Source of the DNA: Bedellia somnulentella
Lineage: Eukaryota; Arthropoda; Insecta; Lepidoptera; Bedelliidae
Length of the DNA stretch: 64,000 nucleotides
Direction of reading: 5' to 3'
Assembly (NCBI GenBank): GCA_963576735.1
Contig: OY755174.1
Span: 11,160,001 to 11,224,000 of the forward strand
The notes under the pieces were generated by a model. The model worked only from the letters and a program-made list of their open reading frames with translations. It was not told the origin of the DNA and made no database searches. Below are positions 20,403 to 32,470 of this stretch, piece by piece (position 1 is the stretch's first letter; every line of letters starts with the position of its first letter). The translations under genes and the position numbers were made by a program.

Positions 20403-23090
20403 AGAATAGGCAGATTCACAACTCACATACTCGTGAGGTTATAACTTAATTATTAATTATTTGTTTATATATTATATCGTACTTATGTGATTTTCTTATA
20501 TATATTTTTTTATTTATTCACTATTTAAATCGCTTAGATCATTACTGCCTTCTAGGTATGACTGTCATTAGGGAGTGCTTTTAAGACGCGGTACGAGCCT
20601 TAATGTCACAATCAGAACTACTATGGTGGTTGCTATGGAAATATATTATACTGTATGGGACCCCATGTATCAAGTTTATATAAAAATGCTTCAACAAAAT
20701 CGAAATAAGTGTATTAAACACCTCACTATAGATTTCCATATTTAGACAACCTTCCTAACTTCATCATCATCATCATCATCATCATCAGCCACTGGACGTT
20801 CTAACTTTAAAACCCTTAAGATGTACAAAGGACACTAGGGATCAACTAATTTTATTGAAAACCATCCATAAAAAGGACTTGTAATCAAGGTTAAACTTCA
20901 GCTGTTCGTCCTACAATACTAGAATCCGATTCACATTCCGCACCCCATTTTCCGAATATGACATTTTTTCTTTTTTTATTGAGCATTTATTCATTTTAAA
21001 TACTTTTGTAAACAGTTGGACTTTGTTGAATCAGCCGATCAACCTTTAATGTACGAGTCCTAAAACTTTCTCATGATATAATTATTTAGATTATGAATTT
21101 ATTTATTTTAAAGTATGTATTTTAAGTACTTTTATCCATCAATATATGTATCTTATCTTGCCATACAACGCGGTAACGCTTCCAGCATCTTAGGTACCCT
21201 TTCCCGATAAGAGGAACTGGAAGAAGGTTTTAGATTTTAAGTTAGGTTTTTTTTTTTTTTTTAATAATATAAAATTTTTCTTTTTTTAAATTTATATATG
21301 CCTGACCATGATAATTTAATGTACAGGGTTTATTAATTTTTCCTACCTAGACTTTTATTTAGTAAGCTTTATGATAATGGTAAGCTAGTTCTAAATAAGC
21401 TCTTATTGATTGTGTACCGAAAATAATAATTTCCTTGGAAAATAATAGTTGCACGGGGATTTGCTATAACTAACTCATATGGCCAATAGAAAGGAGTTTC
21501 CCGTTTCTGATTTGACTCAAGAGCATTCTGCTCCCGGAAAAACTGTCCGTCCACTCTTGGTCTTAGTACCTATGCTGACTTGTACCTAGTCAATATACTT
21601 CGTACCAGATACCTTAAGTTGCTAGATTAATAAATCGCGCGCATAGCACACTATTACGCTGAGCGATTTCTGATTTATTCTCTGATTGATTATTGTTACT
21701 TTTGTGTTTAAATTACACCATCTGAATTTATTACTGAATAAACTTTTGTAACATAAATTACCCTTTTATTCCCTCAATATGGATAACTTTATATATTATC
21801 TTACATATATATCATACAATCTTACATATATATTTCTTTTTGTATTTGATGTTTATTACCAGTTTTTAAATATAAATATACCTACTTCAAAATTAGTACC
21901 ATATATGACAAAGAATCTTATTTAGGTATACTTAATAATAATAATATCATAATTAATTATACATGTACATGTTTTTAAAATCTTGTTATATTCGCTTGGT
22001 CTGGTGGGGATGACAATCTGATGCCTTCAAACGAATTCATCTCTATAAACTATCCATATCATAGCCGATGTACAATTATTTTGTTTTAAATACTTATTTT
22101 AATTTGCAATTTTCTATATCAACTTCAAAATTAGTATACTATACTATAACTATTGGTAGAAACTTTAGAGGTCATCCTTGCTTGAAATATTGTGTACAGT
22201 TTGTTTCTCTAATAAATATTAAGCTATGGTAAAATGTACATAATTTTGATTTATACCATCTTAATTTATTTTTACCTTCCCCTGCTCGTGGTTCTAATTA
22301 TATTTTTAACAAATGGAAGCAGGGCGAAGATTTGAGGTAAAATCTACAGTTATAGTCTTGACAGTTATGATGAGCGGCACTTTTAAAGTACAGAAACAAT
22401 GTTAAGATTATATATTAATTGTGCTTCACTTATGTATATAGATTGACAAGACAAAGATGACAGCGATATCCAAAAATAATACACGGTGTGCTTAAATAAG
22501 TGTGTGTGGGTGACCCTAGTGTGGCGGATTCTATACTAGCCCTATAAAAATTCACGTATTTGACATTTTAGCCCGTATCGTACACTTTATCGTAATTGAT
22601 ATATTGTGATGATAGAAGTTATTATTTGTTTTATAATATATTTGCATCGAAATCTTTTATTTCGGATCCAAAGCAAAGCATATAAGATGGTGATAATTAC
22701 AGTCTTAATTTGGACATGAATGGCTAAAAATTTAATATTTCCCGAAGGATATGCAATGGATTTAGATTCTGTGCTAATGATTATGACTTAAATACCAGAA
22801 TTAACGAAAATAAGACAATTATAATTCACGCAGACAGTTCATCTTGATGCCTAAGTCGTTGTAGGCAGCTATCGTGTCCGCGAGAGGATCACAGGTATGC
22901 AGGAGGTATACCCTTGTTGACGTTTATGCTATGATGTTTATCACTCTCTACCAACCCATGCACCTATACACCAGCATATCTATTATGGTTAAGATATCTC
23001 AAAGCTACTAAAGATTTTGGCTAAAAATTACTTAAGATTTAAGAAAACTTCAGAAGAAAAGTATTGAATGTTTGATGCTGATTTGGTTTA
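20403..23090. other. Interior of the LTR element, no gene recognised
   Basis: AT-rich. Includes a pure (ATC)n run at about 20761-20787 and T-rich runs near 21250. A 61-codon minus-strand frame at 21369-21554 was not recognised. Confidence 0.45.
20761..20787 (+). repeat. (ATC)n microsatellite
   Basis: About eight TCA/ATC units in a row. Confidence 0.9.
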
Positions 23091-23094
23091 TATG

Positions 23095-23390
23095 ACAAAT
23101 AAAACATAGTCTCCACCGATGTACGTCTTTATCGTTCGTTTTACGTTCTGAACTTCTACGTTGTAGTTGTAATGCTCACGGGATTTATCAGAGCCCTACC
23201 TATAGCCCTGAGTAGAGGTATACCCTTTGGAACTATCATATCAAAGTTGAGCTCTCTGGCTTTAGTAGGTTTTATGATAGAGCGTGACTTACAACCTCTA
23301 CACAGCAATTTAGTGCTACCCCATTTACTTTGATGTCAGTTAAGTATTTATCAAGTTCCAGGTCTAAAGCTGAACTTGAGCTATTTCATT
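23095..23390 (-). pseudogene. Degraded retroviral-type aspartic protease fragment
   Basis: On the minus strand, short pieces in successive frames follow the order of a Ty3/gypsy-type protease region: a strand like DIKVNGVALNC, then KARELNFDM, a leucine-arginine-glycine-like segment, and TIKTYIGGDYVL. The catalytic Asp-Ser/Thr-Gly is not preserved and at least two frame breaks and several stops separate the pieces. It is a dead relic. It is described here only as a fossil and no restored sequence is given. No adjoining reverse transcriptase was recognised. Confidence 0.45.
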
Positions 23391-24226
23391 GTTTTTCATT
23401 TTTATCCTTCGGATTACCCTTCTTGGTATGTATATATTTTTTTTTTGTTCGCTGCAATGAACTGACAAATGAGAAGACTTTTCCAGCCAGACCAGGTGAA
23501 CAAGGCGGTCATAATTATAATAATTTATCTTTGATATTGTTGATATTATTTAATTTAAGTAATGGAATTTAGTTTTATTATTGATATTCAAATACACTAT
23601 CTTATTAATTTGCAATACTGAATATTAATGCAAAAAATATAAAATGTATACAAAACAGGAACAATACATTCACAAATTGTAACTATGATCAATTTTTGAA
23701 ACAGAATATTCAATTCATTAAATCAGTAGTAGTCCCCATTTGATGTAAATATTAAATATTGGTTTCAATATCATTACATCAATAAGGCCTCCGCGACAAA
23801 GTGAAAATTCCGGCATCTGCCCAACAGGTTCGCCCAGTCCGGAGACACAAATATAACAAACTTTTTGAAATTACCCGAAAATTCAAATCGTTTTCTATTA
23901 TTATTATTTTAGATTGAGCTACAATTAAACACATTCGTAAAACCTTACATTAAGAATTTGTAAATCTACCTAGCATTAATTGAGTTTATATAGTTAAATA
24001 ATTACAAGTTGTATTTTGCCCTTTTCGGTAAATAAATTTGAATTTGAAGCATCTTGTCCATCGCAAAAGCAGAGTACATTTGCGATCAATTTTTCGCCTT
24101 GAGAATCATTCAAGATGTTCACCATATTGACCAACTTTAACCGTATTAAAGAAATTAAAAACTTGTTCGGGTTTAAGCAGCTGCCTGCGCACCTACCCTA
24201 CACCGTGCAGCAGACAATCTACATCC

Positions 24227-24236
24227 TGGCGCCCAT
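24227..24236 (+). other. Possible relic primer-binding site
   Basis: TGGCGCCCA, preceded by ACAATCTACATCC, resembles the tRNA-primed start site of gypsy-type elements just downstream of an LTR ending in CA. The matching LTR was not delimited, and the motif is short enough to be chance. Confidence 0.25.
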
Positions 24237-24590
24237 TAATTTTACATTAATTTAGTAGATTGTTTTTGGCGTAATAATATTGATCAAGCGATTCTCCGTA
24301 CTGAACTCTTTCAGCCAGCATCTCAGACAAAATAAACAATAGCTCATCCATTATCATTTACCCTACGTCGTATCAAACTAAGCGACCCAACCAAAGAGCT
24401 GCGGTTACTGTCTATTTTATTTTGGGAATAGTATCCACCCTCGCGTTTGCGTGCACAATGCTGTGAACATCGCTCCCTGCTATTTTCTCGTCCTCGCGCT
24501 AGGCGAACGCTCTCGTGTACGCCGAACCGGCTTACGAAGAGACCTCTCCGCTGTTATTGGACTATTCGTTGTTCACCTGTTCACCTCGAT

Positions 24591-24709
24591 TGACCTCGGT
24601 ATCACGCTCCCGTAATACCCACGGTCGATTTACCTCGGTATCACGCTCCCGTAATACCCACGGTTGTCGATTGACCTCGGTACCACGCTCCCGTAATACC
24701 CACGGTCGT
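24591..24709 (+). repeat. Three tandem copies of a ~40-bp unit
   Basis: Three copies of ACCTCGGTATCACGCTCCCG plus TAATACCCACGGT with minor changes, starting at about 24591, 24630 and 24671. They give the repeated peptide SRSRNTHG in a 67-codon frame. The surrounding 24.4-24.9 kb is GC-richer than its neighbours. Confidence 0.8.
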
Positions 24710-24758
24710 TCAGCATAGCGCTTCCTGTCATCTCCAACACCTCCGTGTTGACTGGCTT

Positions 24759-24776
24759 TTTTTTTTTTTTTTTTGG
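24759..24776. repeat. Poly(T) run
   Basis: About 18 consecutive T between two GC-richer stretches that carry CACCTCCGTG on both sides. Confidence 0.85.
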
Positions 24777-24899
24777 CACCTCCGTGCCAATTCTGCGCTC
24801 AATCTATCGTAACTGAGGCTACGACTCCTGCTCTCTTCTCGATCCATGGTGGAGAACTGAAACTGACAAATTTCAGCTTAGTAAACAATCAAGCCAACC

Positions 24900-26908
24900 C
24901 TCAGTACACATACTTTAGTTTCTTTGATCTCAATGGGCCTAACAATTAGTATAACGCAAATCCGATTTTCTTTTATTGAAATGTAAGGCGACCTTCGCAA
25001 ATGTAACTTAAATATTTCACTGATAACAAATGTACGGCTGACTATTTTATTAGAAGGTAGTTGTTAAAAGTTTCAAAATGTTTAATTCTTACTTTGTATT
25101 GCAAACTAATATTTAAACAGTTACTTTATTAATCCTTGGTCATGTAATTCTCTTACGGACTCACGGTATTATCTTACACACGCTTTGTACAGCTTTACAG
25201 GGGACCGAAGAAAATGTATAATACCTACTTGGTTTAATAAAGAATATTTTGATTTTGACGTTTTTACCTCTTACGTGAATAATATGAAGACACTACAATA
25301 AGCGGGTGACTATCTCAAATTTAAAATAAATAATTAAGATATTATGCATCATGATGAGTATTAAAACAACTATGTGTTCCTTCGTATTATGTTCCAAAAC
25401 TAGATTTATAAACATAAAAGGCCTCAATATTTTTCTATTTTATTTTTTTAAACTTATAGGTTTGCTAAAATTTTAGTAGCAGTAGTAGTAGTAATTTGTA
25501 GTAAACCTATGGTAAGTTTGCAGTTGAGTTGTACAAAATATAAAAAAACAACCTGGATACTCACAACCAGGCATGGTGTAAGCAATGCGAGCAATGTATC
25601 ACACGTAATATCGCTCGGACGCGTACTGATACATTACACATTACTCGACCGTTCCAAACATCACACTTAGCATGGCCTTACATTTCATTCCATTACACTA
25701 CCATAGAGCACTGCAGTGTGATGCTGCGTGATTGATCGGTAACGAACGTATGGGTAAGCAAATGAAAGTGATACTTAAAACGATAGCAATAAAAATATCC
25801 TAAAGTTAATAGTTGTTTCAATTATAATAGCAAAAAGTTTTAAATTGTATTCAAAGAGTTCGGTTAACATCGATGAATCCCGTCAACATTCGTCTCAGGC
25901 ATGTATTTTATTTAATTCAGTGTAACTAAAACTCTTACTACATTAAAATCAAATTGTAGTTTTCTAGGTTTACAATTAATGCATTAAGTTTTCATAATTT
26001 TGGATTAGCACCGGGACATTCAATTTATTTCTAAAATCAAGTTCAATATAATTTATCGATTGATTTTGATAATTGTTTGATATTTAAAATCGTGTTATCT
26101 TGACATACATTTCGAATCTTTGTAAACATCAAATGAATCCATGCACATTGCTAGTCCTAAGCCTGGACCACACTTGAGTTAAATAAACGCGAGTAAAAGT
26201 ATGATGACAAAATAACTTTATTCAAAAACGTATAAATATTTAAAAAGTAATGGATACATTTCTTCTCTAATCCCGTCTTACTCGCTCACGTAATTCTATA
26301 ACTACCTATAGCACTGCTATTCTACCTCATGTGATATATTTATATTCCCATTACACGAAATATTTAATTAATTACACAACACCACACGCCTGATAGTAGG
26401 AATTGTTAGATCGTAGCATCACATGTAATGCTTTAAACAGATGTTGTAATGCCATATGTCATAATTTCAAAGTGTACTGTTTTCGCACGTGTACTCACAA
26501 TCATAAACGAAAAATGTTTTAGAAAATTCACTATACTGTATATCGATCCAACATTTCAATATTATTCGATAATCAGAGATTCGATAATAGCTTTGAAAAA
26601 AAAAGCAATCTGAGCTATCGGGAAAAAAAGGACTAGATATCAGGCTCAAGTATGTAACAGATTAACACTCTTATGTATCGCCCCTATGTTTTTGAGAATA
26701 AATGAAAATTCTTTTAAAATACTTTCTTGCCTTCAATTGAAATAGACTTTATTATTTACGACTGTTTATGGATGCTATTTTATAAAGAAGAAGGCAATTT
26801 CACCATACCAAGGATTCTAATTACGCAAACACAAAAAAAAAGAACAGGGTACTTACGTAGGCGCAGTACGAAAAACGTGATATTTTTCGCCTATCCTCAC
26901 TTCTGAGT
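24900..26908. other. Interior of the LTR element, no gene recognised
   Basis: AT-rich. Contains a TA(GCAGTAGTAGTAG)-like trinucleotide patch near 25478 and a palindrome-poor, CG-containing stretch at 25570-25750. No reading frame above 60 codons has a motif. Confidence 0.45.
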
Positions 26909-27421
26909 TGTAGGGTCAACTTCAGGGAGTGTGGAGGTTTTGAAATAAAACCCAAAATAGCGGTACACTTCGTATAATTTCATCTTTCACAACCACTTGC
27001 CGATACAACGGACTACTGACAATTGCCCCCGCAAAAACAGAGATCGTATATTTATACCTTACCTAACCTTAAGTCAGTTGACTGTCAGTTGATTTAAATC
27101 AACTGACAGTCTCATCAATAATACTCCACTCAAATCTACATAATCATTACCACAACTCATTTATAAATAAATAATAACATTTTAGAAATGAGTATTTACC
27201 AAAATTATGGATTTAATTACAATCATTATTTTAATCAGCGTGAGCTGTTTTGAAGTAAAGTCAAACTAGTATCTCATTATTCATACACGACACCACTAAT
27301 ACTTATTAAATAGGTAAACAATATGATTACACAATAAAACTATACAGTTTATCAATTATAAATAGTATAAATTATACAGTATAATAGCCAATCATAGCAC
27401 ACTCATTATTATAAGCTTACA
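26909..27421. repeat. Right LTR, 513 bp
   Basis: Same length and sequence as 19024-19536, including the 32-bp palindrome at 27080-27111. Followed by ATAT and the continuation of the split SINE. Confidence 0.85.
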
Positions 27422-27464
27422 ATATGATGCATATAAATGTTTGTTTCTTAGTCTTTAATGTCTA

Positions 27465-27700
27465 TACATACATACATACATATACTCACGGCTATAAATC
27501 CCAAAAAGGAGTAGCCAAAGCTTCAAAATCTGAAATTATTCAGCCACTTTTGGAAGTTGAGAGCGGAAAATATGGTAAAATAAAGAAAGGTTTGTTATAT
27601 GCCACATCGCAAATACAATCACTCAATCGCACCTAAACCCTAAGTCACCGCTTACGACAACTGCGGGGAAAATGGAATAGTCCTATTCTATGCTGGCACC
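27465..27700 (-). repeat. B-family element
   Basis: Inverted copy from the ACATACATACATATACTCAC tail to TATTCTATGCTGGCACC; moderately diverged. Confidence 0.75.
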
Positions 27701-28625
27701 GCTGGCACTAACAGCAAATGTCATTTATTTTAATTTTGTATTATATTAATATTTCGTCGAGTCAGTATCCTTGACGCAAGTAATTTTCGCACCTTTCTAG
27801 TGGCTAACTTTATCTGTTTGCTACCTCTTGATACGATTTGTCTCCGTAAATATTTATTTACATTTAAGTGTGTGTATTTTGTAATCACCAATTATTTCAA
27901 TATTTCAAGAGGACACTTTAATTTTGTTTAACTCTATTTAGTAGAGTATCGCTAACTGTTACATAACAAAACAATTCAAACGAATAATATGATGTCCTAC
28001 AATAATTAAAACACTTAAGCAAAACAACTATTTTTAATTTAAAACTTATTAGTATGATATTTACGATTTAACAAAATAATATCAGTTTATGAGGTTTTTT
28101 ATAAAGTCCGATAATTATAGAAATCGTTAAAATAAAGTGTGGATCCTCTTTTTATATCCGAATAGCTGTAGGCTGAATATACTGTCCTTTAAAAAATCCA
28201 GCATCATTAAAAAAATAGCAGCTGCATCACTGTATTATGTAATGAAAGCAAAATGACATGAGAATATTATTATAATTACCTAAACACGGCCATATTGTTC
28301 TCTTTAGCAAATTAAAAAGGATTCCGGACACAACCTATTCCGTTGTCCTAATTTACAGTATATTTAAATTGGAGGCAGGTTCAATTTCATGGTTTGTTAG
28401 GCGAGTTAGGTCCTAATCTAAATTTTGGACACTGCCTGAATAACTATATTCAATTTGGTATATTACAGTTTTATGAAATAATACTGGTTGATCCGATCTG
28501 CTTTCACCCGCATAGTCATGGTGCTTATTCATGTTTTTACCCAGCTGTTGTCCAAACTACCATATCGCTGTCTAAGAAATAAATAAAAACTAAAAAAACA
28601 ACATTTTAAATTACATATTAACATA
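27701..28625. other. No gene recognised
   Basis: AT-rich spacer. A 62-codon frame at 28394-28582 has no recognised motif. Confidence 0.45.
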
Positions 28626-28857
28626 GCCGTGTAGTGCCAACTTAGAATGTCACTACCCCTTTTTTCCCACAAAGAGGCGACTAAGGGTATGGGGCTTTTT
28701 TAAGTAGTTTTTGAGCGATGCGGTTGAAGACCCGTCACCAACGATACTTTATTTCTACCATCTTGTCCCCTATCAACTTCCAAATGTGGCTGAGGAGATT
28801 CTAGCTCTAAAGCTCTGGCTACCCCTGTTTGGGATTTAATGCTGTGAGTATGTATAT
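28626..28857 (+). repeat. B-family element
   Basis: From AGCCGTGTAGTGCCAACTTA to TGCTGTGAGTATGTATATT, with a short deletion in the region that normally reads CGGGTGTCGTAAGAGG. Confidence 0.75.
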
Positions 28858-28894
28858 TTAACATATTGCTTTATAGTTATATTTCATGTCAGCT

Positions 28895-29064
28895 GACTAG
28901 TGTCCAAGAATAGCACTAACTCATTTCTTCATTCAGGTGTATTAAGGGACGACTATGGGTAATGGAGTATTTTGAATGATTATTGGATGATGCGGTTGGA
29001 GACCAATCACCCGCAACATTTATTTTACTGTCTTTCCCCAACTACACTTTAAAAGTGGCTAAGT
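28895..29064 (+). repeat. Older B-family element, 3' truncated
   Basis: GTGTCCAAGAATAGCACTAA to CTTTAAAAGTGGCTAAG with many substitutions; placed in tandem 40 bp after the previous copy. Confidence 0.6.
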
Positions 29065-29451
29065 ATGCACTGTATGTACATTTAATATACTTTTTAAAAC
29101 TACTTTTCTCACCCGTACATTTTTAATACATAAAGTGGGCATAACTTCATTTCATACTTCCAAAACTTTTATAATTGTCATTTTGCATGACTTGCATTCT
29201 ATGCTTACACTATACTATATATCTACCCAACAGTCTAAATACGAAATTAGTAAAATGACGACCCCAGCAAGACAATGAATGTAAATGGGATTTGTAGTTA
29301 CTGTAGCAGTGTCACGGCTCCGGCGTATCTGCAGCTAACACACGAGTCGACTCGCCTCAGATACAGTTCGCTTCATGTACCTACGAGTAGCACGTCGTGT
29401 CATTGTATATTACAATATCTATGAAGTTCTATGAACCTATTAATAATACTA
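29065..29451. other. No gene recognised
   Basis: Includes a short GC-richer stretch (29300-29380, with CGAGTCGACTCG palindrome) and no frame of note. Confidence 0.45.
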
Positions 29452-30019
29452 AAAAACCGACTTCAAAGTTGAAAAAACAACCGAAAATAAACAATCAAGT
29501 ACTAAAAAGTAAGAAATAAGTGTTTTAATTAAATATGAGTACGTGATTAACACCTTAGGAATTTCTTTATTTCACACGCATCAGTTCAACCTACCTACAT
29601 CTTAAAATTATCTTAAACTAATTTGTGAGTCGGTGCCAGCCTGCGTGATTGATCATTGATAATAAGTGTGTACTTCGCACTTCATGTACATGTACAATGT
29701 AGGATACCTATATGGTAGGGTAAATTGATTTTTGTATGTATTACAATTTAAAACGTTAGGCGATAAATACATATTGTATATTGTTTGGATTGTAATAATC
29801 AGAGATATAGATATAGATAGTAGGGTGAAACTGGCACCGACTCAAAAATTAGTTTAAGCGAATTTTAAGATTTAGGTAGGTTGAACTGATGCATGTGAGA
29901 TAAAGAAATTCCTAAGGTGTTAATCACAGTACTCATATTTAATTAAAAAAACTTATTTCTTACTTTTTAGTACTTGACTGTCTATTTTCGGTTGTTTTTT
30001 CAACTTTGAAGTCGGTTTT
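29452..30019. mobile_element. Foldback element with ~188-bp imperfect arms
   Basis: The left arm (29452-29639) starts AAAAACCGACTTCAAAGTTG and the right arm (29831-30019) ends with its complement (CAACTTTGAAGTCGGTTTT). The inner ends are CGGTGCCAG and CTGGCACCG. There are a few mismatches and 1-bp gaps per arm, so it is older than the element at 16534. The 191-bp spacer is AT-rich. The terminal motif is, from memory, frequent in lepidopteran genomes. Confidence 0.85.
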
Positions 30020-30297
30020 CTTTTTGTTATTTTTTTTTATTTTACGAGTTTGAGAGATGGGTAGACCTGGCAAAGATGCCTCACGGATGAGGAAGCGACG
30101 GTACGGTATTTTTCTTCGTATTTCCGGTATTTCTATTATTGTATCAATTGAAGATTTTGGCATATTGCACAGTATTAAATAGGCCATAATATTATTAGCA
30201 TAGGCGTATTAAATAACCATATGTAATTTTACATTGTTCTTGAAATCCCTCGAAAGGCGATGGTCTACAATTCTACATCTTGACTCAAAAAAGACTC

Positions 30298-30480
30298 AAA
30301 CGTTCACGCCGAATATCCCCGAAGGGGTTAGCAGAGGTACTAATACTTCTGAACATCACGTGACATTGTCACCTGTTGTTCAGAGTACCCATGATTTGCT
30401 TCGACGGTGAACTTACGTGATACAGGGTAGGCCTATTGGCGTTTTGAACAAATACACTGTCACATATTTGTAAGTTTCGA
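30298..30480 (-). repeat. 5'-truncated A-type SINE
   Basis: Contains ACGTTCACGCCGAATATCCC to GGCGTTTTGAACAAATACAC, then homology stops before the tRNA head. Confidence 0.75.
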
Positions 30481-31629
30481 CAGTCCCCTCGATTTCCTGG
30501 GATGCCATCATCAGATCCTGGTCTCATGGTGCTTTCTCGGTAACAATAACATAACAAAAGAATCGTTTAGTGGTAGTTTTTATAAAGAGAATGCTCATTA
30601 TGTCATAATGATATAAAATAGTAAGAGCCATCCAGCCTTTTAATAATAGGATCTAAAGATGAATATTAAAACTATTGCTTCTGGATAGTCTCAATTAAAA
30701 TTCCCTCAGATAAGCTGTGATTGGCTTAGTTTTTACCTTTGAAATTGAAGAAACCATCATACGCCAGCCAAGAACATATATATGCACACTAACTATCTGA
30801 CTATTCTTCGGTCTGTCAACCATTTTATGTTTACATACTTAGCCAACCCACTGAGGGTCTCTGTAACACGATGAGGAACTATAAATTATTTTTATGTTAT
30901 TCACATATTTTTTCCTTTTTTCTATATCTGTTCAGAACACTGAGACTAGTGCGGGCGAAAGAGGGGCGAAGAAGGCGCGCGGGGCAGCTCATGGAGTGCC
31001 ATACTTAAGATTAGCAAACAAGAGACGCATCGCAACCGCGTAGATTATAGTTTCCATATTTCTTGTTAATTATTCATTATAGTGTTATACAGTCCACTCT
31101 CTTTGATTCGGTGTCTAAATTCCGTATTACTTCCATGGAATAGGGCATTAGCGCCAACAAGCTACGAACCATTTCCAAATTTTATGTAACACTTTCTAAA
31201 AATAATTCACTTCATTTTATAATGTCACGTGGTTATTAGAAGTATTAGAAAGTACCCTTACCTGCCCCTTCGAGATTATACAGCGTGAAAGTTTCAGCTA
31301 ACTGAGTAATTAAGATGTAGATTAAGAATGAAATTACAATGCAAATAATTATTGTCATTCAGCTAACGGGTAAAGTTGAATCTTATACTAAAACCAATGA
31401 CCGCACACAACTTCAATTTGCACATGGACCAAATGCAATTTTCAAGAAGAAGCACTCAAGGTTGAATTCTCGAAATTCTTGCAAAAACAAATAAGCTGAT
31501 ATTTCATGATTTCCATAAAGTTGCGGGAAGCAGCTAATTAATAATAAAATATATCAGAAACGTACTTTGTTGGTGCTGTCATGTACTTCCAACTTCAATC
31601 ATTATAATACAGTTTTCTTTTATTCAATA
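30481..31629. other. No gene recognised
   Basis: Contains a small purine- and GC-rich patch at 30950-31030 (GCGGGCGAAAGAGGGGCGAA). Otherwise unremarkable. Confidence 0.45.
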
Positions 31630-31739
31630 CTAGCTTTTTGCCCCGCGACTTCGTCCGCGTGGACTTCATTTTTTGCATCCAGTTTACATAATACCAAAAT
31701 ACCGAAACACTATCTAAACTTCTGTTTTTTATGTTTATA

Positions 31740-31945
31740 ATCCCGCGGGCGTTGGTAGTGACATAAAGGACATTGAGGCTTTTTAAGTGATTGTTGGACG
31801 ATGCAGTTTGTGACCCATCACTAACAACCTTTATTAACCTATCTTTTATCAATATATTTCCAAAATTGGATGAAGAATTAGTATCTCCGAAGCTATGGCT
31901 ACCCTTTTATGGAATTTATGGTTGTTAGCATATATTCATGAATGA
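31740..31945 (+). repeat. B-family element nested in the Helitron
   Basis: CATTGAGGCTTTTTAAGTGA, TTTGTGACCCATCACTAAC and GCTATGGCTACCCTTTTATG mark a degraded B copy. Confidence 0.6.
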
Positions 31946-32369
31946 TTGATAGATGGATTTCATAAATTCAATCGCACCAAGTTTTATTATAAAATGTAAA
32001 AAAACTCTATATTAACTTTCATTTACTATATCAACCCGTTAGGGGTTGAGTTCCAAAAAATCCTTTTTAATTGTTCATAAGAATCATGAAACAAATATAC
32101 CAAGTTTTTATGTTCAGAAATGAGAATATCTTTAGTAAGTACAGATACGGATAGTAGTTTGGCGCTGCGGCGACGGCCCGGTGCTGCCCCCTACACTGAC
32201 CGTTGGTGATAGTGGGAGAGCTTGCAGCGATTGCTCGGCGATATAGGGATGATTAGTGTTGGATCTCCTTCCAAAATAATCGCTAAATTGAAGTGATAGT
32301 GCTTGTTATTATTATATATAATAGTGTATTATATATTTTAAGCTAACAAAACATTTTTTTACAAAAAGT

Positions 32370-32470
32370 TTGAATTACCTGAGATACGAACCCGGGACGA
32401 TTGATTCATAATAGTTCTAATTAAATATTCATAGTAGTTAGTTATACCGCTACGCCACGGAGACGTTACC
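32370..32470 (-). repeat. tRNA-like SINE head, diverged
   Basis: The minus strand has box A-like GTGGCGTAGCGGTATAAC and box B GGGTTCGTATCTC separated by a longer gap than in a tRNA. It lacks the cloverleaf of a functional tRNA. Confidence 0.55.

Larger units (their letters stand above)
19024..27421. mobile_element. 8.4-kb LTR-flanked element, apparently non-autonomous
   Basis: Two identical 513-bp repeats bound the segment. Each begins TGTAGGGTC and ends AAGCTTACA (TG...CA). The tetranucleotide ATAT precedes the left copy (19020-19023) and follows the right copy (27422-27425), as expected for a 4-bp target duplication, and an older SINE is split at that point. The 7.4-kb interior has no intact gag or pol frame. 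It holds a nested LINE end with a D SINE, a degraded minus-strand retroviral-type protease, a possible primer-binding motif away from the LTR, and otherwise AT-rich sequence. No canonical primer-binding site or polypurine tract was found next to either LTR. Orientation is therefore unsettled, although a TATA-like motif upstream of AATAAA in the LTR favours the plus strand. Confidence 0.7.

Noticed and set aside
25560..26470. Possible hAT element from CAGGCATGGTGTAAGC to a right end near 26450
   Set aside because: No matching inverted terminus or target duplication was found at the right side.
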